Notes under the pieces: model-generated
What the model saw: only the letters and a program-made list of their open reading frames with translations
Databases searched by the model: none
What the model was told of the DNA's origin: nothing
Translations under genes and position numbers: made by a program
In this document: positions 43,330 through 56,834 of the stretch, one piece after another
Position numbering within the stretch: the stretch's first letter is position 1
Layout: every line of letters begins with the position of its first letter
Assembly: GCA_019454045.1 (NCBI GenBank)
Contig: SKCR01017979.1
Location: 1-64,000, forward strand
Reading direction: 5' to 3'
Source of the DNA: Zanthoxylum bungeanum
Taxonomy: Eukaryota > Streptophyta > Magnoliopsida > Sapindales > Rutaceae
DNA length: 64,000 bases

Positions 43330-46270
43330 GTTGAAAAAGGGCAAAGGCAAAATCATTATAATCTTCTAGGAAGATAAAGGACATATCCCAAAATGTCTGC
43401 CTAAATTATGGCAAACGGGATCGTGGAAGCGTGACTGCCGTTTGGACAAAGTAGACATGAAGGAATTGAAGAACGATCAAGGCTCTGACTTCAAATATGT
43501 TTGTCATAAATATATTCACTACTAGTATTAAAATTGGATTTTAAATACTTAGTGTGGTACATAAATATATATTGATGTTCAGAATCTGCTATGAGCAGGA
43601 TAATGACATCAATTGAGATTTATCTGCGAATTGGAAACGGGACGAAAGTCGCTATCTTAACCGTAGATACCTAAGTTTAGGAACTACCCTCGGGTGTGTA
43701 CTAAAATTAGGAAACTGTTATAATGTAACTAGTTTGACTAGAAACATTATCTCCATATTATTGTTTGACCCGCTGCGGGTGAACCTTTATATTCTAGAAC
43801 ACTAAAGTGTTTTATTATATAAAGATGATATTGAGATAGACACATTAGATGTGAATAACAGAGTTTATATTTTGAATATAAATAAATCTCAAACATAAAA
43901 TATGACAAACAAATAGCTCGAACTGATTTGATTAGTAGAAACTAATTGTGACATTGTTGTCTCGGACACAACTAAAACAAGAATCGTATATCCACACTTT
44001 TGAAGAGTGGGTACTCGGACTGATTTGATTCTAATCAAATAAAGTCTACGAATCTAGTTTATTGGGAATGTGCCTAAAACACTATTTACTTAGTAAAAGT
44101 GTAAATGCCACCTATCTGTTAGCCCTAGTTCATAGTGAAGCAAGTGGGCCCATGTCTAGCTAGGCTAGATGTGGATATGAATATTTCGTGACCTATACGG
44201 ATGTGGCATCGCGTTATGGTTATGTGTCTCTTTTGAAACACAAATCGGAAACTTTTACAGTTTTGACACGAAATAGACAAACAGATCGACTAAAGTATTA
44301 AACCGTCATAGTAAGACCGTAATGGAAAATACTTTAGCAATAAGTTTCTAATATATTTGAAAGAGTATAGTATTCTTTCAAATGAGGACTCCCCCTGGAA
44401 CACGTCAGTTTGACGGTTTGTCCGAACAGAGTAACCGAATTTTATTGGACATGATAAGGTTGATTATGAGTTGCTATAAGCTACCATTTCCTTCAACATA
44501 TAAGCGTTAAAAAGTGCAAGAACTTATTTAGAATAAGGTTCCATTAAAATCTGTTAGACAGATTTCATATTAGATGTGAACGGGAAAGAAACCGGGTTTC
44601 ACATTCCTGATTATTTGGGTGTGCTAGGCATATATTTGGATGATACCAAACTAAAACCCAAATTATATAAGTGCAATTGTAGGTTATCCAAGGGATGCCA
44701 TAAGTATTGTACTTATATATCTCACTTGAGAACAATTAGATTATTGCTCACCATGCGGCTTTCCTAAGAGGAATACCGATATGCAATGGTAAATGAGAGG
44801 ATAGTATATCTCGATGAAAAATCGGAGTGATACTGTTCCAGGCACTGAATCCTTAATGGAATACAAAATAGTTCATCAAGGATGAAACTATACCATTAAT
44901 CTTCGTATACACAAGAACCACGTATGTCGGAGAGAGTCAGAAAAGAACCTGGGGTATGGGTTTCTGATCTCACCTCATAAAGATGTTTATCTTATTGAGG
45001 TATACCAACTGACTACGTATGAGGAAGTGATACAAGGTATCAACTCCCTATTATGGCAAAGTGCCATGATATCCGAATTGGATTCCATGTATATCAACAA
45101 GTTTGGATACTAGTTGATGTACCGCAAGGCATTGTACCTATTGGTACTATATAAGTCTTCAAGGAAGACATACATGGATGGCAACATACCAACAAATAAA
45201 GATAGGCTTTTAGCGGAAATGTATCGTTATCAGCATTGTGTTGATTTCGATTCAAACTTTTACCTGTTGCCACGGTAAATCCATTTGGATAATGCTTGCT
45301 AAAGCTGCGTGTTTCATTTATGAAATATGTCAGCTTTAACGGGAAAATCGCTTTCCTGAAAAGGAAACCTTTTGGAGGATGTTTACAACATCCTGTCGAT
45401 TTTGTCGTACAAAAACTAGCAAACAAGGTTTGCGGGTTATTCGATCTATGTTTGGATTTATTCGATCTATGTTTGGATTGAAGCGAGCATTAGGTTCTTG
45501 GAATTATCATTTTGATGTAATCATAATAGTTTATGATTTAATTCAAAACGAAATGATTCTTGTGTATATAAGAGGGTTAGTGGGAGCGCACTGACAATGG
45601 CTGTCCAATAAATAATGATAATATGTCATTTCTTGGAAAAGGTATTCCCATAAAAATAATCGGTCAAAGCTTGGCTTTCGAAAACTCTCTGAGAACTCGT
45701 ACATTGAAAAATATACGCGACCTCGTGTCTCATACGCTTTGAGCATATGGATTCAAAAACAGGCCAATCCAAGTGATAGTCACTGGATTGATGTTAAGAA
45801 CATCTGTTAGTATCTTAGATAACTAAGGATGTTGTCTTAATCTGTGGAGAAAGAGAACTTGAAGTGACTGGGATCACTACTGCAAGTTTCATAAACCGAT
45901 AAAATGACTATAAGTCACAAACGGTACTATACAGTTTGAATAACAGAATAGTGAGCTGGAAATCTTCCAAGCAAGATACTGTTACCGTATAAATAACAAA
46001 TGCGGGTTATTGCTGCAGCTGAGGCGGCAATAGAAGCCTTCTGGGTCGATAACAAATCTAATTAGATTAGATATAATTCTGTTAGCAGCTGAGCTAGGCG
46101 TCAGCACAGGCTAAAGAATTAATGGTCTCATCAACGATCCAGATACATACTTTGATATTCATCTGATTCGTTTGGATCATACATCGTGGCGATGTGATGA
46201 TCGAATAAATCGCATCAAATGATAATCATGCAAATCCGCTGACGAAAGCTTTTCTCAGTAATTTGAGCCA
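43330..46270 (+). pseudogene. E2 gag-pol remnant (copia order)
   Basis: Degenerate copia polyprotein on the plus strand. A zinc-knuckle relic lies at about 43395-43450 (SWKRDCRLDK, with the first half in another frame). The integrase C-terminal zone is at 44570-44770 (GKETGFHIPDYLGVLG, KLKPKLYKCNC). Reverse transcriptase is at about 45290-45600 (GLKRALGSWNYHFD). RNase H is at about 45840-46200 (IVSWKSSKQDTV). In the reverse transcriptase zone TTCGATCTATGTTTGGA is tandemly duplicated (45438-45478), inserting extra codons. Many stops and shifts are present. It matches the same debris in E1 and E4, so most of the decay may predate the copies. Confidence 0.75.
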
Positions 46271-46318
46271 ACCGTACATAGTTCAGGTGTTAGACACTCG
46301 AGTGACTGGCTATAGGCC

Positions 46319-46329
46319 AAGTGGGATAT
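46319..46329 (+). promoter_or_regulatory. E2 polypurine tract
   Basis: AAGTGGGATAT lies directly before the 3' LTR start TGTTGGACAATT. Confidence 0.72.
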
Positions 46330-48395
46330 TGTTGGACAATTATGACCCATAGCGTCACTATTTGTACAGATCATTGTGTTGTTGTACAAATTAACTATGT
46401 GAAAAATGAGATTACACTCTTATCATTTATGATTAGATCACCTAGATGTATAAATGATTAGAGGTCCCTATGATTTGTTCCTGGACGGAGAATGATATGA
46501 GACAGTATCAGTCCACGAAGGATAAATCATTAAATATCCCTAGTTAGAGTATTATCGAGATTGGACAACGATAAATACGTAAAAGACTAGTATTACACTT
46601 GTGCGCGTTTGTGAGCGCACAACAGCATAGTTCTCATATATTTGGGTATAAGATACTCATGCAAGTGTAATAGGAGGTTGTGTTTTACCAATGGTACGGG
46701 AAACAGCTTCGCTCTGGATAAGACCCCCTCGGAATTCCATTGGTAGTATGACTATGTGTCTATGGAAGTCCGACATCAGGGTAGGTGTATTTGGTCTTAA
46801 CCTGAGACTTGCACCGCTAATACATGCGACAATCAATATAATTTGGTTGCGGTCGTCCAGGGCTTTAACATGTTCTGTGTACGCCAATACTGGGTATATT
46901 GAGATTCGTAGTGTGTTGGGTGTGATGTCAAGACGGAAGTGTCACTCCAGTCATATGGAGATGATGGTCACGTAGGATACGGTACTAGCACTCTTAAATG
47001 CTACAGCTATCGGGATAAATTGACAAGGTCAGGTTTATCCGATTATAGAGACTAGTTACCAGACATCCGACCTGTGCTTCGTACGGGGCAAACACAATTC
47101 CAGCCCCAGGCCTAGCACGTGATCATCCGATATTGGACAAAAATACGCAATACTACGCCTTATACAGATCCTTTATTCCTGTAAGGATGTTTCCGGAGAA
47201 TTGGGTAGTCATGGCGCTTTGCTAGAAGCCAACCTTGTCTTGTAAATCGATATAAACGTAGTACTTGGTACTTACGTGTTCGGATAGTCTGACGACCGAA
47301 TTTACTGCCAACATATCCGGGGATCTCATGGGTCGCTTCCCAAAGATTCACCGATGACGTATGACTCGCACTCTAAATTAATCTGAGATTAATTAGAAGA
47401 GAGAGAAAATTAATTTGGGATTAATTGCACATATATTTTATCTGGGATAAATTATCAATTTAAAGAGAGATAACGATTAATTTGGAATTAATCGAAGAAT
47501 TAATATATTTGATATATTAAACGAAATTGGATTTCGACGCGGAATTAAAATTAGATTTTAATTCGGGCGAACGAATTAATTTAGAATTAATTCGTTAGCG
47601 ACGTGAATACTGATTTCGCTAGGCATAATCATTTAATTACGCCGCAACGGAAAATTCGTTAATTTAGAATTAACGAACCCGAGCCCGAGATTATTTACGA
47701 GTGCATTCGCATTTCGAATTTGAGTGCGGCACGCAAGTCAAATCAAGCGTCAAATTGCTTGTCGCAACTAGCGTCACATCATTCGTCAATCAAGTGATGG
47801 ATGTCTTTCACTTTGAGTGATTGACGCAAGTCACTATTCATGATTGATGGATTGATGTGAGTTGATAGAAGTGGTTGGAGCCTTTAATTTTTTGACTTTT
47901 GAAAGCCAAATTCACATGAAATGAATTTGAAATTCAAATGTGTGTATTTAATACACAAATTTGGAACCAACATCACATTTTTTCTTTCTCTCATCTCTCT
48001 CATCCTCACGTCCTTGGGGGAACAATTGCTCACTCGTTTCTCCAAAAAAGTGATAGGCAAGTAGAGTGGGTTTTGTGGAAGTGGAAGGTAGAGTGGGTTT
48101 TGTGGCAAAATCACAAGTGCTAGCACACTTACGAGACATGCGAAGGTGATAGGCAAGTCCACCCATGAGCCGGGAATCGTTCGACGAAGCTTGGAGCTTG
48201 TTCGAGGAGCTCAAAATAGAAAATGGAGGAGCAGCCCACTACTCACTGCCGAATGCAGTCCAAGGTAAAAAATGGAGTTTCGTTGCTTGCCGCGTCGCTC
48301 AACCGCTCGATGTGAGTATTCCAAAACTTCGTCGATTTGTATTCGCATTTGATTCATGCTTATTATTGATCTTGTGACCTTAATAGAAACCAACA
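46330..48395 (+). repeat. E2 3' LTR (2066 bp)
   Basis: A complete LTR from TGTTGGACAATTATG to AGAAACCAACA. It carries the full palindrome array (47370-47690). A short tandem duplication of a GTAGAGTGGGTTTTGTGG block (48060-48105) is absent from the 5' LTR. Confidence 0.9.
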
Positions 48396-48399
48396 AATG

Positions 48400-51300
48400 T
48401 ATGATCTGAACGAATCAGATGAATAGTCGAAGTATATATCTGGATCGTTGATGAGACCATTAATTCTTTAGCCTGCGTTGTAGCCTAGCTCAGCTGCTAA
48501 CAGAACTATATCTAATCTAATTAGATTTATTATCAATCCAGAAGGTTTCTATTGCCGCATCAGCTGCAGCAATAATCCACTTTTGTTGTTTATTCGGTAA
48601 CAGTATCTTGCTTGGAAGATTTCCAGCACACTGTTCCGTTATTCAAACTTTATAGTACAGTTGTTACGACTTATAGTCGTTTATTTCGGTTAGGAAACTT
48701 GCTGTAGTGATCCCAGTCACTTCAAGTTCTCCTTCTCCATAGTATAACAAAGCTTCCTTAGTTCCTCTAAGATACTTAAGGATGTTCTTAACATCAATCC
48801 AATGACAATCACTTGGATTGGCTTGATTGTGACTCCATATGCTCAAAGCGTATGAGACACCAGGTCGCGTACATTTATTTCAATGTACGAGTTCTCAGAG
48901 AGTATGAACAACTTTAAATCTATCCCAGTAGATCTTTATTCCTAGAATAAAGGTTGTTTCTCCCAAGAATTCTATAGAGAATTTTCATGAAAGCCAAGCT
49001 TCCACCGATTGTATTATGGGAATGTCATTTCCAAGAAATGACATGTCATCATTTTATACAGGACATTCACTGTCAGTGCGCTCCCACTAACCTCCTTATA
49101 TACACAAGAATCATTTTCGTTTTGAATTAAATCATACACCATTATGATTACATCAAAGCGATAATTCCAAGAACTTAATGCTTGCTTCAATCCATCCACA
49201 GATCGAATTAACTCACAAACCTTGTTTGCTCGTTTTGGTACGACAAAACCGTTAGGATGTTGCAAACATCCTCCAAAGTGTTTCCGTTAAGGAAAGCAGT
49301 TTTGGCATTACAGTTGTCGTATTTCATGAATGAAACATGCAGTATCAGCAAGCATTATCCAAATGGATATACTGTGGCAACAGGTAAAAGGTTTCTTCGT
49401 AATCGACACAATATTGATAACGATACCTTTTCGCTACAAGCCTAGCTTAGTACATGGGTATGTTGCCTTCCATGTATGTCTTCCTTGAAGACTTATATAG
49501 TACCAATAGGCACAATGCATTGCGGTACATCAACTAGTATCCAAACTTAGTTGGTATACATGGAATCCATTTCGGACATCATGGCATTATGCCATAATAG
49601 GGAGTCGATACCTTGTATCACTTCCACATACGTAGTCATTTCGTGTTCCTCAATAAGATTGACATCTTTATGAGGTGAGATCAGAAACCCATACCCTAGG
49701 TTATTTTCTGACTCTCTCCGACTTACGCGGTTCTTGTGTATTCGAAGATTATTGGTATAGTTTCATCCTTGATAAGCTATTTGTTTTCCATTAAGGAATT
49801 GGTGCCTGGATAGTATTGCTCCGATTTTCATCGAGTTTTACTTTCCTCCCAGTTACCATTGCATATTGGTATTCCTCTTAGGAAAAACCGCATGGTGAGC
49901 AACAATTACATTGTTCTCTTGTGAGTTGTATAAGTACTATACTTTGGTATCCCTAGGATAACCAACAATTAGGCACTTATCCGATTTGGGTTCTAGTTTG
50001 GTATCATCCAAACATATGCCTAGCATACCCAAATCTTCAGGAATGAGAAAACTCAGTTTCTTTCCTGTTCATATCTAATATAAAGTCTGTCAAACAGATT
50101 TTTATGGAAACTTATTCTAAATAAGTTCTGCACTGTTTATGCGTATCCGTTGAAGGAAATGGTAGCTCAGAGCGACTCATGATTAACCTTATCATGTCTA
50201 ACAAAATTTGGTTACTCAGTTTGGACACACCGTCAAATTGACGTGTTCTGGGAGGAGTCCTCATTGAAAGAATACTATACTCTTTCAAGTATTTAAGAAA
50301 CTTATTGCTTAAGTATTTTCATCATGGTCTAACCGTGATGGTTTTATACTTTAGCCGATGTATTTGTTTATTTCGTGTCGAAACTCTAAAAGTTTCTGAT
50401 TTGTGTTTCAAAAGAAACACATAACCATAACGCGATGCCACATCCGTAAAGGTCACGAAACATTCAAATCCACATCTAGCCTAGCTAGATATGGGCCCAC
50501 TTGCTTCACTACGAACTAGGGCTAACAGATCGGTGGCATTTGCACTTTTACCAAGTAAAAAGTACTTTAGGCACTTTGCCCAATAAACTATATTCGTAGA
50601 CATTATTTGAATGGAATCAAATATGTCCTAGTACACACTCTTCGAAAGTGTGGATATACGAGTCTTGTTTAATTGTGTCCTAGACAACAATGCCACAAAT
50701 AAGTCTCAACTGATTAAATCAGTTTGAGCTATTTGTTTGTCATGTCATATGTGTGAGATTTATTTATATTCAAAATATAAATACTGTTATTTCTCATCTA
50801 ATGTGTTTATCTCAATATCATCTTTATATAATAAAACACTTTAGTGTTCTAGAATATAAAGGTATACCCGCAACGGGTTAAACCCTGATATAGAGATAAT
50901 GTATCTAGTCAAACTAGTTACATTTTAACAGTTTCCTAATTTAAGTACACACCCGAAGGGTAGTTCCTAAACTTAGGTATCTACGGTTAAAACAGCGACA
51001 ATTGTCCCGTTTCTAATTCGTAGATTAATCTCAACAGAAGTCAGTATCCTGCTCAGCAGATTCTGCACACCAGTACATATTTATGTACCACATTTAGTAT
51101 CTAAAATCCAATTTTAATACTAGCAGTGAACATATTTTATGACAAACATATTTGAAGTCAGAGCCTTGCTCGTTCTTCAATTCCTTCATGTCTGCCTTGT
51201 CCAAACGGCAGTCACGCTTTCGCGATCCTGTTTGCCACAATTAAGGCAGACATTTTGGGATATGTCATTTATCTTCCCAGAAGATTATAATGATTTTGCC

Positions 51301-51410
51301 TTTGTCTTTTTCGGTACCCCAGAAGCCTTTGGGCAAGCCTTGGCATTCTGGGATGTCGAAGTAAGGTGCGCCTTGCGCTTCTTGCCTTATTGTAAACTTT
51401 GGCTTTGATT
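48400..51410 (-). pseudogene. E4 gag-pol remnant (copia order)
   Basis: Minus-strand copia debris colinear with E1. RNase H is at about 48540-48750, reverse transcriptase around 49014-49265, integrase at about 49950-50600, and the zinc knuckle at about 51205-51260 (CLNCGK in one frame, RKRDCRLDK in another). The longest open piece is the 83-codon reverse transcriptase segment listed separately. The sense 3' end of the interior, with the polypurine tract, was lost at the E2 junction. Confidence 0.73.
49014..49265 (-). pseudogene. E4 reverse transcriptase fragment (copia)
   Basis: An 83-codon open frame on the minus strand reads HPNGFVVPKRANKVCEL, then RSVDGLKQALSSWNYRFD, then QNENDSCVYKEVSGSA. 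This is the segment of the copia reverse transcriptase after the first catalytic aspartate (Q-P-x-GF, N-K-V-C-x-L, YGLKQ-x3-W, D-x-CVY-K). The Tyr of YGLKQ is Asp here, and the YVDD catalytic box that should follow is replaced by NVLYKMMTCH. It is the best preserved pol piece of the CopA family in the window, but it is not functional. Confidence 0.8.
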
Positions 51411-54116
51411 CATTGAGTATATCAATTAACTATCTAAGAGTTTACTATTGCAATTTATACTTCTAAGATCTAAGATTAGATCTACGAAGATCCTTCAATT
51501 TCATTATCATACTATAAGGATCTAATCCTTAGTTCTGATTATGAAATTAAGTAGTCTATTTGGCAAGCTTAATGGATTAAGCACTAAAGTTATCATCTCA
51601 TGAATATTCCAAATATCATGCTCTACTATTTGGTTAACTCCGGGCTTAGGCCTAATATGTTATTTTATCAAATAAAGTAACTTATTAGTTTTCAGGACTA
51701 TCCTGAAGTTATATTCCCAATTTGAAAATTAAAGTCGTTTAAAACATTTTTCACGCATGATTATGTTTTAAACACTAATCTTTCAATTTATCTTGATTCT
51801 AATAGTCCAACTATTTAATTAACGATTTATGTACTATTTATTATAATGATTATTATAGTCCAACTATATAATCAACTATAATTTACTAGGTTAAATTCAA
51901 TTATATTGATTACTATAATCCAATTATAAAATCAACTATTAATTGAAATAGTTTGAATACAGTCCAACTGTTTAAAACAACAATTAAATATTAGTCCAAC
52001 TAATAAATAATTTATTTGACGAATGATATTGATATGAGCGCGTATGGCAAGTTATTAAACGAATATTGCAAATTTAATACTTGCCTCCCACTATTTTTCG
52101 GCGAGCCTCTAACCCTCTGTGGAGTTCTCGGGAAACCTTGTTTCCTAGTGGGCTAGGATCCCGTTAAATAGCACACAATCTTGACTTTGGCCAATAAATT
52201 GTATGATAATTAACTAGTTAGATCTCTAAGATCAATTGGATCCCATCCAATTCCTAGATCCAGTAGGTGGACATCCAAGTCCGAAACATATATCCTATAT
52301 ATGCCAATATATCCAATATATTGTCGAACCTTTTTCCTCTGAATTAACTAAGCCTTGGCTTTGGCACAACAAACTTAGTGATCCCAGTTAAGCGGAACCC
52401 ATTGACCTTGGAAAGCTTGGTAATCAATGTCGATGGACAAGAAGTGATCTTGACTTTGGCCAACAAATCACAACTTGGACAAGACACCAGTATGGAACAA
52501 AGCCTTCATGATTCAAACACATCCTCGACGGACAAAGGTCTTGACTTTGGCCAACAAACCAATGCCAGTCTTGGATCTTGAGTAAGAATCACTCAATGAA
52601 AGGAAAAACGCTTAATATTTTGTGAGGGTTTTTCGCGTTCAAATTGGCAACCAATTTATTATCTTTGTTAAGGTCTCATCATCATACACCCTTAAAAATA
52701 CATTCTAAACACATAATAAGGCGCGTAAATAAAATAATAATGATATGCGGATGGATACTTTAACACATTGTTCCTAGTACAAATATCTCCCTTTCCTCTC
52801 TCCCGCTAGCACAAGTATTACTTCTACCCGTTACATAACACTTATAAAGAAACCTCATTTACATTGAGGGGAATAGGTGAGAAGAGAATTACAAAGAGTA
52901 AGGAGGTAATAGGCTGGACACGCAGGTCCAATTAATAAATTCTAAATTTATTACAACAATTTCCAAAATTGCCCCACCCATCTAATATCCATCCGATATA
53001 CATTATTCATCCATCGCAACCATGTATTCACACAAGCATGTTATCAATCAATATAATCCAATTAATTAATCTGATATTAGTGACCATCCAATGTTCAAAC
53101 AACAATTTGATTTTGCGCGAGTCTAACTCGTTTTTGTGAATAAGTACTCAAAGTACGAATTCTTGAATTATATTAAACTACAAAATTAAATCCAATTCAA
53201 TTTGCATTTAATACTATTTCGCTATTTAATTCCAAATTAAATAATACACTTTATTAACGAACCTTTACGACTTAGATTCTAAATCTAACCGTTACGGGTC
53301 TCAAAGCCCGATTAACATCCAATGTTAATTTAATTAAAGTCCAATGGGCTTTCAATTAATTTCTTAAGGCATGGACTTTTAGTCAACTTGGGTCAAACCC
53401 AAAGACTAAGGCCCATTTGAAGGAATCACCCTTATATGCCTAGAAACCAATTTAGGCCCATTAGGCCCAATTAAAGTTAAAGGTCCATTAGTCATAATTG
53501 GACTTTATGGATATGGTTTTGGGCCCAATTGGATCCAACCAATTTAGCCTAAACCCATCTTGGTACAACCAAGCCCATTAAAGCCGAATTACAACTTTTC
53601 AAGCCCAATTTCTAAAATAGGCCCAATTAATTAAATTACCAAATTCCAAATTTTATAACTTAATTAACCAAAGTGCATTGTCATAATTAATTACCCAAAT
53701 TAATATTTCTAAAACATCAATTAGCCTAATTAATTATGCACATTAACATCAAAACATGTCCAACACATTTTATCAAAAATCAAACCCATTTACCATGCAT
53801 AAGGTCACGTCAATGAAGGGAATTTTTTCCAATTTCAAAATCAATCCAATTAATTTTCAAATCAACAATTCCCAATTGATTTCAAGTCATCCAATGAATC
53901 AAAAATCAATAAAATCACCATGACCTTTAGGGTTCATCATTCTCGGCCAAGCCTCAAATATTGGGGAAAATTTGTCCAATTCAAAATTCATCAAATTGAC
54001 AATGCATAACACCATGTTATCAATATTTAAGCATACTCAAACATCCAATTTCACTCAAACATGCTCAAATCAATTTTGCCCAATTTTAACCCTAGGTTCA
54101 ACTTTCATGCTCAACT
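51411..54116 (-). other. E4 leader, no recognised gene
   Basis: Same layout as in E1 and E2: AGTCCAACTA repeats at 51800-52000, the 67-codon antisense frame at 52378-52581, and a GCCCA-rich zone at 53290-53650. Confidence 0.7.
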
Positions 54117-54131
54117 TCGCTCTAATACCAT
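54117..54131 (-). promoter_or_regulatory. E4 primer binding site
   Basis: Minus strand AATGGTATTAGAGC next to the LTR end CCAACA, one change from the tRNA-Met-type TGGTATCAGAGC. Confidence 0.85.
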
Positions 54132-56116
54132 TGTTGGGTTTCTCTAAGTCCCGAGGATCGATTAAAGCAATGAAACAAGTGCGAATAAAATGAAGAAGTT
54201 GTGGAATACTTACATCGATCGGTTGAGGCGATGCGTTGAAGACGAAAATTCTTTTCTTCCTCCAAGATAGCTCACAACAGTGGGCTGAATTTGTACTCCA
54301 ATTTTCGGCCATGGATGGTCCACCAAGCTCCAAGTTTTATGTTGAAATTCCATGCTCACATGTGCGGTTCCCTATCACCTTCGCGTGACCCCGAATGTGT
54401 GCTAGCACTTGGTGATTTTGCCGCAAAATCACCATGGCTTCTCCTTCAAGTTCACGGTAGAAACCAGAAAAATGAAGAGAGAAAAATGGTCATAGACCGT
54501 GTGAGAGAGGGAGAATGAAAGAAAGAGAGTGATGGTTGTAACAAAAAATTATATTAGTTAATTTTTTTCAAAAAACAAATAAACATATACCATTTTTCTT
54601 TCTCCAAAAAGTCAAGGCTTTAATGCCAACCACCTCCATCAACTTTACACATCACTCAAGTGACAAGTTGTCACATCAATCAAATTGATAAGTGATTTGA
54701 CGCTTGATGTGACTTGTGGGTCGCACTTGAATTCGAAACTGCGCCCGTAAACACTCCTAGGCTCGGGTTCGCTAATTCCAAATTAACGAATTTTCCATTG
54801 CGACGTAATTAATTAATTATGCCTAGCAAAATCATTATTCACGTCGCTAACGAATTAATTCTAAATTAACTCGTTTCCCCGAATTAAAATCTAATTTTAA
54901 TTCCGGGTCAAAATCCAATTTCGTATAATATATCGAATATATTATTTTATCGATTAATTCCAAATTAATCGTATTCTCTCTTCAATTAATATCTTATCCC
55001 AGATAAAATATCTCCGTAATTAATCCCAGATTAATTATCTCTCTCATCTAATTAATCCCAGATTAATAAAGTGCGAGGCATACGTCATCGGCGAATTTTC
55101 GGGAAGTGACCCATGAGATCCCTGGATATGTTGGCAGTAAATCCGGTCGTCGGACTATCCGAACACGGAAGTACTTAGTACTACGTTTGTACCGATTTAC
55201 AAGATAAGATTGGCTTCTAGCAAAGCGCCATGCCTACCCAATTCTCCAGAAATATCCTTACAGGAATATTTGATCTATATCGGGCGTAGTATACGTAGTA
55301 TTGCATATTTCGATCCAGTATCAGATGTCACGTGCAAGGCCTGGGGCTGGAATTGTGTCTGCCCCATATGAAGCACATATCGGATCTCTGGAAACTAGTC
55401 TCTATAATCGGATAATCATGACCTAGTCATATTATCCCGATGACTGCAGTACATAAGAGAACCAGTTCCGTATCCTGCGTGACCATCATCTCCACTATGA
55501 CTGGAGTGATACTTCCGTCTTGACATCACACCCAATACACTACGATTCTCAATATACTAAGAAGAGGCGTACACAGAACCGATTAAAGCCCTGGACGACC
55601 AAAACCAAAGTACATTGATTGTCGCAAGTATTAGCGGTGCAAGTCTCAGGTTAAGACCAAATACACCTACCCTGATTTCGGACTTCCATAGACACATAAT
55701 CATACTACCAATGGAATTCCGAGGGGTCTATCCAGAGCAAAGCTGTTTTCCGTACCATCGGTAAAACACAACCTCCTACTACACTTGCATGAGTATCCTA
55801 TACCCAAATATATGAGAACAATGATGTTATGCCCTCACAACGCGCACAAGTGTAATACTAGTCTTTTCCGCATTATCGATGTCCAATCTCGATAATACTC
55901 TGACTAGGGATATTTAATGATTAAACCTTCGTGCATTGATACTGTCTCATATCATCTCAATCCAGGAACTAATCATATGGACCTTTCATCATTTATACAT
56001 CTTGGTGATCTAATCACAAATGATAAAAGAGAAATTTCCTTTGTCACATAGTTAATTTGTACAACAACACCATGATCTGTACAAATAGTGACGCTATGGG
56101 TCATAACTGTCCAACA
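54132..56116 (-). repeat. E4 5' LTR (1985 bp)
   Basis: A complete LTR with TGTTGG...CCAACA ends. The U3 palindrome series is at 54770-55075. A GTGCTAGCACT segment (about 54401) is present here but absent from the truncated partner at 38799-39475, which has a deletion around 39035-39060. Confidence 0.9.
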
Positions 56117-56121
56117 TTTAC

Positions 56122-56522
56122 CTCTACTAAAAGTTATATCAAAGAGGCACTTATCAAATGAGGGGCTTCCTTTGTACCGTCTATTGCTAGCAAGATTCTC
56201 ACCAAGGATTTTCAAGAACATAATTTTTAAGGGTTTAAGGGGATATTGGAATGGGTTTTATTCTTACAAAATCAAGATTCGTGATTCTTAGAGCGTATTA
56301 TAGGTAGAGGGAAACACAAGGTCTCGATCAGATTGAAAACATGTATTTTTGGAAGTGTGTCTGGCCTGAATCCATATACATCCGAACGACCCGAGTTTGT
56401 AAAAAAGATAGACTTGAGTGGTAAAATTCGAGACTCGCATGGATTCGGACCATGGTAATTTTAAACCTAGATCCGCATTGACTACATGTGTCAGAAAAAT
56501 TCCAGATCTAGGTAGGATATTC
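56122..56522. other. Spacer, no feature seen
   Basis: Unique-looking DNA between the E4 target site and a degenerate repeat zone. No long frame has a recognisable domain. Confidence 0.45.
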
Positions 56523-56810
56523 GGACCTGGATTTGTGCGGGTTCAAAATTTTGAGATTTGAGTCAAGAATTTTATTAATTTTATACAAATATGTTTGAAT
56601 AAATAAATAAATCTAGATTGCTAGATCTGGTCAGGGTATATCTAAATTCACGTGGGTCTGGATTTTCTGGAAGCGTATATAATTTTATTAAATTTATAAA
56701 AATATTATTGGAAAAAAATTTAAAAAATTTGGATTTCAAAATTTGGTCCAGATCCATGCAGGTCCGGATTTTCGGGACACAATATAAAATTTTTGTAATT
56801 TAATACAAAT
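56523..56810. repeat. Diverged tandem repeat, ~110-130 bp period
   Basis: Three blocks begin GGACCTGGATTT (56523), GGGTCTGGATTTTC (56652) and AGGTCCGGATTTTCGGG (56759). Each is followed by an AT-rich stretch with TTTTATTAA or AATTTAATAC words. Unit borders are approximate. Confidence 0.45.
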
Positions 56811-56834
56811 ATAATGAATATATATGTATATATG

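Larger units (their letters stand above)
39476..48395 (+). mobile_element. E2: nested CopA copia element, opposite orientation
   Basis: A plus-strand copy with a truncated 5' LTR (39476-40501), PBS, leader, gag-pol debris, polypurine tract, and a full 3' LTR (46330-48395). It sits in the interior of E4: right after its CCAACA end, the E4 sequence resumes at a point about 145 bp inside the interior (compare 7218 in E1). The left target duplication was lost with the deletion. No intact frame remains. Confidence 0.88.
38799..56116 (-). mobile_element. E4: CopA copia element carrying a nested CopA copy
   Basis: The outer ends TGTTGGGTTTCTC (38799) and TAACTGTCCAACA (56116) are flanked by a perfect TTTAC duplication (38794-38798, 56117-56121), so both sides belong to one insertion. 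The left LTR piece (38799-39475) is nearly identical to the start of the right LTR (54132 on). Between them lie a plus-strand CopA copy (39476-48395) and E4's own interior (48396-54131). The PBS beside the right LTR shows minus-strand sense. The rest of E4's 3' LTR and about 145 bp of interior have been deleted. Confidence 0.9.
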
